A stretch of DNA of 64,000 nt from assembly GCA_038237745.1 (NCBI GenBank), contig JBBRYJ010000004.1, positions 1 through 64,000 of the forward strand, written 5' to 3'. The stretch is from DASQEH01 sp038237745. Its GTDB lineage: Bacteria > Actinomycetota > Actinomycetes > Propionibacteriales > Nocardioidaceae. The notes below the pieces were generated by a model. That model made no database searches. It saw nothing but the letters and a program-made list of their open reading frames with translations, and was not told where the DNA came from. Positions 7,600 to 14,609 of the stretch are shown piece by piece (within the stretch, counting starts at the first letter, position 1; each line of letters starts with the position of its first letter). A program made the position numbers and the translations under genes.

Positions 7600-8790
7600 A
7601 TGGCTGGCTCTGTCATCGTGACAGGCGCTCGAACGCCGATCGGGCGGTTGCTCGGTGGGCTGCGCGACGTCACCGCGGCCGAGCTCGGCGGCGTGGCCAT
7701 CAGAGGGGCGTTGGAGAAGGCAGGCGTGGCCGCGGACGAGGTCGACTACGTCATCATGGGCCAGGTCCTCCAGGCTGGCGCCGGGCAGATCCCAGCACGC
7801 CAGGCGGCGGTCAAAGCCGGCATCTCGATGAGCGTGCCGGCGCTCACGATCAACAAGGTGTGTCTCTCGGGGATCAACGCGATCGCCCTCGCCGACCAGC
7901 TGATCCGTGCCGGCGAGTGCGAGGTGGTCGTCGCCGGCGGCATGGAGTCCATGACCAACGCGCCCCACCTGCTGGGAAAGTCGCGGGAGGGCTTCAAGTA
8001 CGGGGACGTCACCCTGCGCGACTCGATGGCCTACGACGGACTGTGGGACGTCTTCACCGACCAGCCCATGGGAGGGCTGACCGAGACCCGTAACGGCGAA
8101 GCCGAGCAACTGACCCGAGCGGAGCAGGACGAGTTCTCCGCCCGCTCGCACCAGCGGGCCGCGGCCGGTTGGAAGAACGGCCTGTTCGCCGACGAGGTGG
8201 TACCGGTGGAGATTCCACAGCGACGAGGTGACCCGTTCGTCGTCAGCGAGGACGAGGGAATCCGTGGCGACACGACCGCTCAGTCGCTGTCGAAGCTCCG
8301 GCCCGCATTCGCCACCGACGGAACCATCACGGCGGGGTCCGCCTCGCAGATATCCGACGGGGCGTGCGCCGTCGTCGTGATGAGCCAGGCCAAGGCCGAC
8401 GAGCTCGGCATCGGCTGGCTCGCGGGGATAGGCGCCCACGGTCAGGTGGCCGGACCCGACTCCACGCTCCAGTCGCAACCTGCCTCTGCGATCCTCAAGG
8501 CGTGCGCGAAGGAAGGCATCTCGCCGTCCGATCTCGACCTGGTCGAGATCAACGAGGCGTTCGCCGCCGTCGGGATCGCCAGCTCGCGTGAGCTAGGGCT
8601 GAGTGAGGAGATGGTGAACGTCAACGGAGGTGCTATCGCACTCGGGCACCCGATCGGTATGTCCGGTGCGCGCATCGTGCTGCATCTGGCCCTGGAGCTC
8701 GCCCGCCGGGGTGGAGGCACCGGAGCCGCCGCGCTGTGTGGCGGAGGCGGCCAAGGCGATGCGCTGATCGTGCGTGTGCCTGCCCGGTGA
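7600..8790 (+). CDS. Acetyl-CoA C-acetyltransferase (thiolase)
   Basis: It catalyses thiolytic cleavage or condensation of acetoacetyl-CoA and related 3-ketoacyl-CoAs. It is 396 residues, the usual size for biosynthetic thiolase II. The acylated Cys88 is in NKVCLSG. The NEAFAA motif, GGAIALGHPIGMSGAR (catalytic His) and the second Cys in LCGGGGQGDA near the end are all present. The start ATG follows GGAGG at ideal distance. meaB overlaps its stop codon, so the two are an operon. A conserved mce-thiolase-meaB order in actinobacteria links it to acyl-CoA turnover rather than to polyhydroxybutyrate, although the substrate range is not readable. Confidence 0.92.
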   Translation: MAGSVIVTGARTPIGRLLGGLRDVTAAELGGVAIRGALEKAGVAADEVDYVIMGQVLQAGAGQIPARQAAVKAGISMSVPALTINKVCLSGINAIALADQLIRAGECEVVVAGGMESMTNAPHLLGKSREGFKYGDVTLRDSMAYDGLWDVFTDQPMGGLTETRNGEAEQLTRAEQDEFSARSHQRAAAGWKNGLFADEVVPVEIPQRRGDPFVVSEDEGIRGDTTAQSLSKLRPAFATDGTITAGSASQISDGACAVVVMSQAKADELGIGWLAGIGAHGQVAGPDSTLQSQPASAILKACAKEGISPSDLDLVEINEAFAAVGIASSRELGLSEEMVNVNGGAIALGHPIGMSGARIVLHLALELARRGGGTGAAALCGGGGQGDALIVRVPAR

Positions 8791-9794
8791 CGACAACCGA
8801 GGCTTCGTACGACGGCACGACCGACCACGTGGGACGGCGTACCGGAACACGGCAGCTCTCGGTAGCGACGCTCGTGGCGCGCGCGTGCGACGGCGACCAG
8901 CGGGCCGTGGCGCGCCTTATCTCCCTGGTCGAGGACGCGTCGCCACTCCTGCGTGAGGTCGCCGAGCGTCTTGCGCCGCACACCGGCCATGCCGAGGTGT
9001 TCGGGATCACCGGCGCGCCAGGTGTCGGCAAGTCCACGTCGACATCTGCCTTGGTCGCAGCACTGCGGACCGCCGGCAGGCGGGTCGGCGTCCTGGCGGT
9101 CGACCCCTCGTCGCCGTTCTCCGGGGGTGCGCTTCTCGGCGACCGCGTGCGCATGCAAGGTCATGCGACCGACGACTCCGTCTACATCAGGTCGATGGCG
9201 AGCCGCGGACATCTCGGTGGTCTTGCGTGGGCGGCGCCGCAGGCCATCCGGGTGCTCGACGCGGCCGGTTGCGACGTCGTCGTGGTCGAGACGGTGGGGG
9301 TAGGACAGTCCGAGGTCGACGTCGCAGGGCTCGCCGACACCACCGTCGTACTGATGGCTCCGGGGATGGGCGACGGCATTCAGGCGGCGAAGGCCGGCAT
9401 CCTCGAGATCGGCGACGTGTACGTCGTCAACAAGGCCGACCGCGACGGTGCCGACCTGGTCGTGCGAGACCTGCGGTCCGTCCTGAGCCTCGGACGGGTG
9501 CCGGGAGGATGGCGGCCGCCTATCGTCAAGACAGTGGCGCAGACCGGTGAGGGAACCGCCGACCTCGTCGCCGCCATCGCGGCGCACCGTGAGCGGCTGG
9601 AGACGAGCGGCGAGCTGGGGGCCCGGCGCGAGAGGAGGGCGCGCGACGAAGTGGAGGCGATCGCCGTCACCTCGCTTCGGCAGCGGTTCGGCGATCTGCA
9701 CGGCCACGCCGATCTCGACTCGCTCGCCGACGCGGTAGCCACCGGAAGACTCGACCCCTATACGGCTGCTGACCGGCTCATCGGTGCCCTCTGA
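8787..9794 (+). CDS. meaB: MeaB/ArgK family GTPase, acyl-CoA mutase chaperone
   Basis: This G3E-type P-loop GTPase protects and reloads adenosylcobalamin in methylmalonyl-CoA or isobutyryl-CoA mutases. Walker A is GAPGVGKST (residues 76-84). Then come LAVDPSSPFSGGALLGDRVRM, the switch/Walker B region VVVVETVGVGQSEVDVA and the guanine-specificity motif NKAD. The GTG start at 8787 overlaps the thiolase stop (GTGA); the longer upstream reading is in the thiolase shadow. 335 residues, as expected. Its likely client, the icmA product, is encoded about 1 kb downstream. Confidence 0.94.
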   Translation: MTTTEASYDGTTDHVGRRTGTRQLSVATLVARACDGDQRAVARLISLVEDASPLLREVAERLAPHTGHAEVFGITGAPGVGKSTSTSALVAALRTAGRRVGVLAVDPSSPFSGGALLGDRVRMQGHATDDSVYIRSMASRGHLGGLAWAAPQAIRVLDAAGCDVVVVETVGVGQSEVDVAGLADTTVVLMAPGMGDGIQAAKAGILEIGDVYVVNKADRDGADLVVRDLRSVLSLGRVPGGWRPPIVKTVAQTGEGTADLVAAIAAHRERLETSGELGARRERRARDEVEAIAVTSLRQRFGDLHGHADLDSLADAVATGRLDPYTAADRLIGAL

Positions 9795-9923
9795 GGCCGC
9801 CCGGCGCGCCTCACCATCGACACCCGCAAAGTTTGTTAGACATGGGTCAAGATAATGGTGTCGCGTGTGCCCGCGGCCCGGCCAGTCGGTGCTTGCGCCG
9901 AACGTCGCACTGAGGGGGGAACG

Positions 9924-10091
9924 ATGACCGATGTAGCCAAGAAGGGCGTCACGTTCCTCGTCATCGCGTTCGCCTTGTTCTACCTCGTGACCCAGCCAGA
10001 GGCCGCCGCCAACGCGGTCCGTGGTGCATTCGGCGCCGTCGGGCAGGCGTTCTCTGCCATCATCGCCTTCTTCAACGCCCTCGCCGGCTGA
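9924..10091 (+). CDS. Small single-pass membrane protein, 55 aa
   Basis: It starts at ATG 9924 (MTDVAKKGVTF), preceded by a run of six G as Shine-Dalgarno. It consists of one N-terminal hydrophobic segment (VTFLVIAFALFYLVT) and an amphipathic/hydrophobic second half (AVRGAFGAVGQAFSAIIAFFNAL). There are no catalytic motifs. The next gene starts 14 bp after its stop, so they are likely cotranscribed. Short proteins of this type next to a PH-domain membrane protein recur in actinobacteria, by my recollection; the function is unknown. Confidence 0.7.
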   Translation: MTDVAKKGVTFLVIAFALFYLVTQPEAAANAVRGAFGAVGQAFSAIIAFFNALAG

Positions 10092-10105
10092 GACTCAGCG
10101 TCACT

Positions 10106-10651
10106 GTGGTCGGCCGTCTATGGAGGTTTCTCACCGACCCGGCGATCGAGTCGCGACTCCGTGGCGGTGAGTACGACATCGCCGCGGTCCACAGGCACTG
10201 GGTGGCGTACTGGCGTGTCGTGCTCGAGGGTGTCGCCGCAGTCGTGCTCGGCTGGCTGTATCTGGACACCGCGTCGCGAGGGAGCTGGGTCTTCTTCTGG
10301 CTGGCTGCGGCAGTGCTGTGCCACGGGCTCTGGCTCTTCATCTGCCTGCAGTCCGATGTCTTCGTCGTCACGAACCGGCGGATCTTCCGGGTTCAAGGCC
10401 CGCTCGGGCGGAAGTTCGCCACGCTGCCTGCTGCCCGGATCGTCGACTACAGCGTCAACCAGACGCTGGTCGGTCGTACCCTCGGCTACGGGCACTTCGT
10501 CTTCGAGTCTGCTGGGCAGGACCAGGCCCTCCACGAGATCAGGTACGTCCCCCACCCGGCCGATCGCAGCAACGAGATCCAGGACGTCGTGCAGCCGGTC
10601 GAGGAAGACGCATTCGACGGCATCGACCTCGCCGCCCAGGCCGGTGACTGA
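10106..10651 (+). CDS. PH (bPH2-type) domain membrane protein
   Basis: A 181-residue protein. The N-terminal 40 residues are cytosolic, two hydrophobic segments follow at about 45-65 and 70-90, and then a bacterial PH domain that begins VFVVTNRRIFRVQGPLGRKFATLPAARIVDYSV and continues with YGHFVFESAG. The TNRRI motif with nearby hydrophobic strands is typical of DUF304/bPH2 proteins. The GTG 10106 start is chosen for spacing to the upstream small gene. The function is not known for most members; membrane-lipid or envelope-stress roles are suggested in the literature for some. It ends in a disordered acidic tail. Confidence 0.82.
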   Translation: MVGRLWRFLTDPAIESRLRGGEYDIAAVHRHWVAYWRVVLEGVAAVVLGWLYLDTASRGSWVFFWLAAAVLCHGLWLFICLQSDVFVVTNRRIFRVQGPLGRKFATLPAARIVDYSVNQTLVGRTLGYGHFVFESAGQDQALHEIRYVPHPADRSNEIQDVVQPVEEDAFDGIDLAAQAGD

Positions 10652-10682
10652 CCGCGCCACCGATGCCGAAAGGGCGAAAATA

Positions 10683-10738
10683 CCCCCTCGAGAGGGCTGG
10701 ATCTACGCCCTGATCGAGGGGGCGCAAGCGCCCTCTCG
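10683..10738 (+). terminator. Overlapping, mutually exclusive hairpins after the PH-domain gene
   Basis: Two stems compete for the same bases. Stem A pairs ccccctcga (10683-10691) with tcgaggggg (10714-10722). Stem B pairs 10715-10725 with 10728-10738 (11 bp, one G-T). A simple reading is a Rho-independent-like terminator for the gene ending at 10651, lacking a T tract. A switch in the icmA leader is the alternative, but a better -10 candidate lies downstream (10796-10801). Confidence 0.5.
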
Positions 10739-10795
10739 AGGCGAGGAGAGGTGCGCGACCCGGGCCGACTGGGTGTGGGCGATCGACGTCGACCG

Positions 10796-10801
10796 TACTC
10801 T
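10796..10801 (+). promoter_or_regulatory. Possible -10 box of icmA
   Basis: TACTCT would start transcription near 10808, giving a leader of about 47 nt that includes the GGGAG before icmA. No good -35 is visible. Confidence 0.3.
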
Positions 10802-10854
10802 TAGCGGGACGGCCTGCTCCGGTTGCAGGGCGGAGGCAGCGATGGGAGCACCTG

Positions 10855-12552
10855 ATGAGCCACACCGACGACATCGACTCCGGCCGGCGGCGCTGGCAGT
10901 CGCGGTACGACGCTTCGCAGGTCCGGCAGGCCGACTTCACCACCTTGTCAGGGATGCAGGTCGACCCTGTCTACGGGCCATCGAGCGGATCGAGCTACCC
11001 AGGATTCGAAACCATCGGATGGCCTGGCGAGTTCCCCTTCACTCGAGGCCTCTATGCCACGGGCTACCGCGGGCGGACCTGGACCATTCGTCAGTTCGCC
11101 GGCTTCGGCAACGCTCAGCAGACCAACGAGCGATACAAGATGATCCTGGCCAACGGCGGCGGCGGGCTCTCGGTCGCCTTCGACATGCCCACGTTGATGG
11201 GTCGAGACAGCGACGACCCGCAGTCTCTCGGCGAAGTCGGTCACTGTGGTGTGGCGATCGACTCGGCCGCCGACATGCAGGCCCTGTTCGCCGGTATACC
11301 GCTGTCGGAGATCAGCACCTCCATGACGATCTCCGGGCCGGCCGTACCGGTCTTCTGCATGTACCTGGTCGCCGCTGAACGGGAGGGCGCAGATCTCAGC
11401 CAGCTCAACGGGACTCTCCAGACCGACATCTTCAAGGAGTACATCGCGCAGAAGGAGTGGCTGTTCGGGCCAGAGCCGCACCTGCGCCTCATCGGGGACC
11501 TGATGGAGTTCTGCGCCGCCGAGGTCCCCGCCTACAAGCCGCTCAGCGTGTCGGGTTACCACATCCGCGAGGCCGGGTCGACGGCGGCGCAGGAGCTCGC
11601 CTTCACCTTGGCAGACGGCTTCGGGTACGTCGAGCTCGGTGTGTCTCGTGGCCTCGACGTCGACGCGTTCGCACCCGGCCTGTCCTTCTTCTTCGACGCG
11701 CACGTCGACTTCTTCGAGGAGATCGCGAAGTTCCGCGCCGCCCGCCGCATCTGGGCTCGCTGGATGCGTGACGTCTACGGTGCCACCACAGAAAGAGCGC
11801 AGTGGCTGAGGTTCCACACCCAGACCGCGGGTGTTTCTCTCACGGCGCAGCAGCCGTACAACAACGTCGTGCGTACAGCTGTGGAGGCGCTTGCCGCGGT
11901 GCTCGGCGGAACGAACTCGCTGCACACTAACGCTCTCGACGAGACGCTCGCGCTCCCGACCGAGCAGGCCGCGGAGATCGCGCTACGTACTCAGCAGGTT
12001 CTGATGCACGAGACCGGTGTGGTCAACGTCGCGGATCCGCTGGGCGGCTCCTGGTACGTCGAAGCCCTCACCGACAAGCTCGAGGCCGAGGCGGAGGCGA
12101 TCTTCGCCACGATCAGGAAGCTCGGCGGCGGCGCTGACCGCGAGCACGCCGTCGGGCCTATGACGTCGGGCATCCTGCGAGGGATCGAGGACGGCTGGTT
12201 CATGTCCGAGATCGCAGAGTCGGCCTTCCAGTACCAGGTGGCCGTCGAGAAGGACGACAAGCTGGTCGTCGGAGTCAACTGTCATACGCCGTCCGTCACC
12301 GGCGAGCTGGAGATTCTCCGGGTCTCGCACGACGTGGAGCGCGACCAGGTACGTGAGCTGGCAGACCGGAGGGCGCAGCGTGACGACGGCAAGGTCCGCT
12401 CCGCTGTGCGGACCATCGTCGAGACGGCCCGGACGAGCGGAAACATGGTGCCGCCCATGCTCGATGCCGTGCGGGCCGAGGCGACGCTCGGCGAGATCTG
12501 CGACGCCTTGCGAGCCGAGTGGGGCGAGTATCGGGAGCCCGCCCGCTTCTGA
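10855..12552 (+). CDS. icmA: Isobutyryl-CoA mutase large (catalytic) subunit
   Basis: An adenosylcobalamin-dependent acyl-CoA mutase of 565 residues, the length of catalytic chains that lack the C-terminal B12-binding domain. Two substrate-pocket positions decide the type. The residue after TWTIRQ is Phe81, and DIFKEYIAQ ends in Gln199. Phe/Gln is the isobutyryl-CoA mutase pair; methylmalonyl-CoA mutase has Tyr/Arg and 2-hydroxyisobutyryl-CoA mutase Ile/Gln. It would therefore interconvert isobutyryl-CoA and n-butyryl-CoA, linking valine and fatty-acid pools. The small B12-binding subunit (icmB) is not in this window and must be elsewhere. MeaB encoded nearby is the expected chaperone. ATG 10855 follows GGGAG. 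Confidence 0.85.
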   Translation: MSHTDDIDSGRRRWQSRYDASQVRQADFTTLSGMQVDPVYGPSSGSSYPGFETIGWPGEFPFTRGLYATGYRGRTWTIRQFAGFGNAQQTNERYKMILANGGGGLSVAFDMPTLMGRDSDDPQSLGEVGHCGVAIDSAADMQALFAGIPLSEISTSMTISGPAVPVFCMYLVAAEREGADLSQLNGTLQTDIFKEYIAQKEWLFGPEPHLRLIGDLMEFCAAEVPAYKPLSVSGYHIREAGSTAAQELAFTLADGFGYVELGVSRGLDVDAFAPGLSFFFDAHVDFFEEIAKFRAARRIWARWMRDVYGATTERAQWLRFHTQTAGVSLTAQQPYNNVVRTAVEALAAVLGGTNSLHTNALDETLALPTEQAAEIALRTQQVLMHETGVVNVADPLGGSWYVEALTDKLEAEAEAIFATIRKLGGGADREHAVGPMTSGILRGIEDGWFMSEIAESAFQYQVAVEKDDKLVVGVNCHTPSVTGELEILRVSHDVERDQVRELADRRAQRDDGKVRSAVRTIVETARTSGNMVPPMLDAVRAEATLGEICDALRAEWGEYREPARF

Positions 12553-12584
12553 ATGCCGCAAGGCGGCCGAGGCGTCGCGCTGCC

Positions 12585-12590
12585 TAGGAT
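12585..12590 (+). promoter_or_regulatory. -10 box of a leaderless ybbN-like transcript
   Basis: TAGGAT, then 6 nt, then ATG 12597. No Shine-Dalgarno is present. Confidence 0.6.
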
Positions 12591-12596
12591 GGGCGC

Positions 12597-13529
12597 ATGA
12601 CGGTTCCGCAGTTCTCCCGCCCCGGCGCCATCGACCTCTCGGCGCTCCGGAAGCCGGCAGCGCCCGCGGGCCACGCCCGTCCGGAGAGCGCAGGTCTGTA
12701 CTCCTTCGATGTCGTCGGCGAGGCTTCGCTGCGCACCGACGTGGTCGAGCGGTCGATGTCGGTCGTGGTTCTCGTGAGCTTCTGGTCGGCGCAGATTCCC
12801 GCCTCTGTGGAGCTGAACACGACGCTCGCCCGGCTGGCTGACGAGTTTGCGGGCCGCTTCCTGTTCGCGCGGGTCGACGTAGGGACCCAACCGGAGCTCG
12901 CCGAGGCGCTGGGTATCCCGCAGGTGCCGCTGGTCGTCGCTGCCCTGCGGGGGCAGCTGGCTCCGCTCGTCCAGGACCCGTTGCCCGAGGCGGAGATGCG
13001 CGTCGTGCTCGACCAGGTGCTCCAGGCGGCCGTCGCGAACGGTATCGCAGGGGTCGCGGAGCCGGTCGGGCAGCCGACGGCCTCCGAGCCCGAGGACGCC
13101 AGCGCTGAAGCGGACCTGCCGTCGCGTTATCCCGAGGCAGAGGAGGCGCTCCTGTCTGGCGACCTTGATGCGGCCATCGACGGGTATCGAGCCGCGTTGA
13201 ATGTTGCGCCCGGCGACCAGGAGGCAATGCTCGGCCTCGCGAGGGCGCTGCTCCTCGAGCGCACCCGGGGCGTCGACCCCGAGGCGGCGCGGGCGGCTGC
13301 CGCTGCGAAGCCCGACGACGTAGCGGCACAAACACTGGTTGCCGACCTGGATCTCCTGGATAGCCGCCTCGACGAGGCATTCGCGCGCCTGATCGACCTG
13401 GTCCGCCGGACCAGCGACGCCGACCGCGATGCTGCTCGCAAGCACCTGATCGAGATGTTCGGGGTGGTGGGCGACGACGACCCCGTGGTCCTGAAGGCCC
13501 GACAGAGCCTGGCGAGCGCGCTGTTCTGA
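12597..13529 (+). CDS. Thioredoxin-fold/TPR protein (co-chaperone YbbN/CnoX-like), lacking the active-site cysteines
   Basis: A 310-residue protein. Residues 1-40 are a variable lead. A thioredoxin-like domain (about 40-145) follows, in which the usual W-C-x-x-C reads FWSAQIPASVEL, so neither redox cysteine is present; the cis-Pro region IPQVPLVVA is kept. A Pro/Glu linker and a C-terminal helical TPR-like region (about 178-310) complete it. This is the actinobacterial YbbN/CnoX architecture: a holdase-type chaperone that hands clients to GroEL or DnaK in other bacteria. The missing cysteines are a direct observation; the chaperone role is by family. Confidence 0.85.
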   Translation: MTVPQFSRPGAIDLSALRKPAAPAGHARPESAGLYSFDVVGEASLRTDVVERSMSVVVLVSFWSAQIPASVELNTTLARLADEFAGRFLFARVDVGTQPELAEALGIPQVPLVVAALRGQLAPLVQDPLPEAEMRVVLDQVLQAAVANGIAGVAEPVGQPTASEPEDASAEADLPSRYPEAEEALLSGDLDAAIDGYRAALNVAPGDQEAMLGLARALLLERTRGVDPEAARAAAAAKPDDVAAQTLVADLDLLDSRLDEAFARLIDLVRRTSDADRDAARKHLIEMFGVVGDDDPVVLKARQSLASALF

Positions 13530-13570
13530 CTAGAGGCGAAGCCGCTGCCACGGGGCCAATGTGAGGCGCC

Positions 13571-14608
13571 TCAGTCCGCCGGCGGGAAGGGCTGGCCGGA
13601 GTGCAGGAAGCCGGTGCTGCCCGCCGCTTGGGCCGTGACGGCAGAGTGGATGCGCTTCGACGTAGCAGCGCGGCCGTGGGCGGCCACCTCGGACTCCGAG
13701 CACCAGTGCACCGCAGCGATCTCGCGAGGTTCGAAGACCATCTGCTCGACGAGGTCTGCAGCGACCGTGCCGAGGTCGAAGAGGAAGAGGCAGGCATCGT
13801 CCCACCCCGCCCAGGGAGGCAGCCAGTCGACCGCGAGCAGCCGCAGCGGCGTCAGGGCGACGCCCAGCTCCTCCGCGACCTCACGACCAACCGCATCGTG
13901 AGGCGACTCGCCGGGCTCGACGACCCCTCCTGGCAGGTCCCAGTCGCGCTTGTAGTTGAGCTCGCACATCAGGACCCGACCATTGCGGTCGCGCAGCAGT
14001 CCCTGCGCGATGACCCGCTTGGTGGGAAGACCCGCGTTCAGCAGAGCTCGGAAACCCTGGGGGTCGTCGGGCGCCGGATCGGTGGCGAGCCTCGCCAGCA
14101 GGACGAAGTCACGGCGCTCCCCGGCAATGACCTGCCGGCCCCGTACCACTCCTTCGCGACGCAGCCCCGCGCGTGAGGCCAGCCGAAGGGACGCCACGTT
14201 GTCAGGTTCGACATACGCCTGGACTCGGGCAAGTCCGAGCTCGCCGAAGCAGTACCCGACGAGCAGCCGTACGGCTGTCCGGGCGGTGCCGAGCCCTCGG
14301 TGCCCCGCGTACAGAGTCCACGAGAGAGCGCCGACGTCGTCGGGCATTCGCTTGACCTCGACGCTTCCGGCAACCTCGCCTGCTCGCTCGACGACGAAGC
14401 TGACCGTCCGGCGGCCGTCGGCGTACTCGTCGCGCCATCGCGCCACCGCAGCCGCGTGCTGAGCGCGGGTCGGGATCGTGGCGGGAAAGCCGAACCAACG
14501 CGCCATCAAATCGTCGTGCTTGAACCGAGCGACGTCGATGTCGTCGTCGTGCCATGGGCGCAGCACCACGTCGCCGTCGAGGAGCGTCGGTTGCGGCGTT
14601 GTGGTCAC
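13571..14608 (-). CDS. Two-domain GNAT acetyltransferase - Nudix hydrolase
   Basis: A 345-residue fusion. The N-terminal domain (about 1-175) is a RimJ/RimL-type GNAT (VVLRPWHDDDIDVARF, GHRGLGTARTAVRLLVGYCF, EPDNVASLRLASRAGLRREG). The C-terminal domain (about 195-330) is a Nudix hydrolase with a complete box, GGVVEPGESPHDAVGREVAEELGV, which fits G-x5-E-x7-REUxEExGU in one unit. The start is GTG 14606-14608, only 1 bp past the glgB stop, so translation is probably coupled to glgB. Neither substrate can be read. Co-expression with glucan genes suggests house-cleaning of a sugar nucleotide, but that is speculation. Confidence 0.85.
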   Translation of the reverse strand: MTTTPQPTLLDGDVVLRPWHDDDIDVARFKHDDLMARWFGFPATIPTRAQHAAAVARWRDEYADGRRTVSFVVERAGEVAGSVEVKRMPDDVGALSWTLYAGHRGLGTARTAVRLLVGYCFGELGLARVQAYVEPDNVASLRLASRAGLRREGVVRGRQVIAGERRDFVLLARLATDPAPDDPQGFRALLNAGLPTKRVIAQGLLRDRNGRVLMCELNYKRDWDLPGGVVEPGESPHDAVGREVAEELGVALTPLRLLAVDWLPPWAGWDDACLFLFDLGTVAADLVEQMVFEPREIAAVHWCSESEVAAHGRAATSKRIHSAVTAQAAGSTGFLHSGQPFPPAD

Positions 14609-14609
14609 G

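Noticed and set aside
10652..10854. Cobalamin riboswitch upstream of icmA
   Set aside because: No B12-box-like conserved stretch or the multi-stem layout was found; only the two competing hairpins are present.
10855..12552. Annotation as methylmalonyl-CoA mutase alpha subunit or as MeaA
   Set aside because: Pocket residues Phe81 and Gln199 fit isobutyryl-CoA mutase, and the B12 domain of MeaA is missing.
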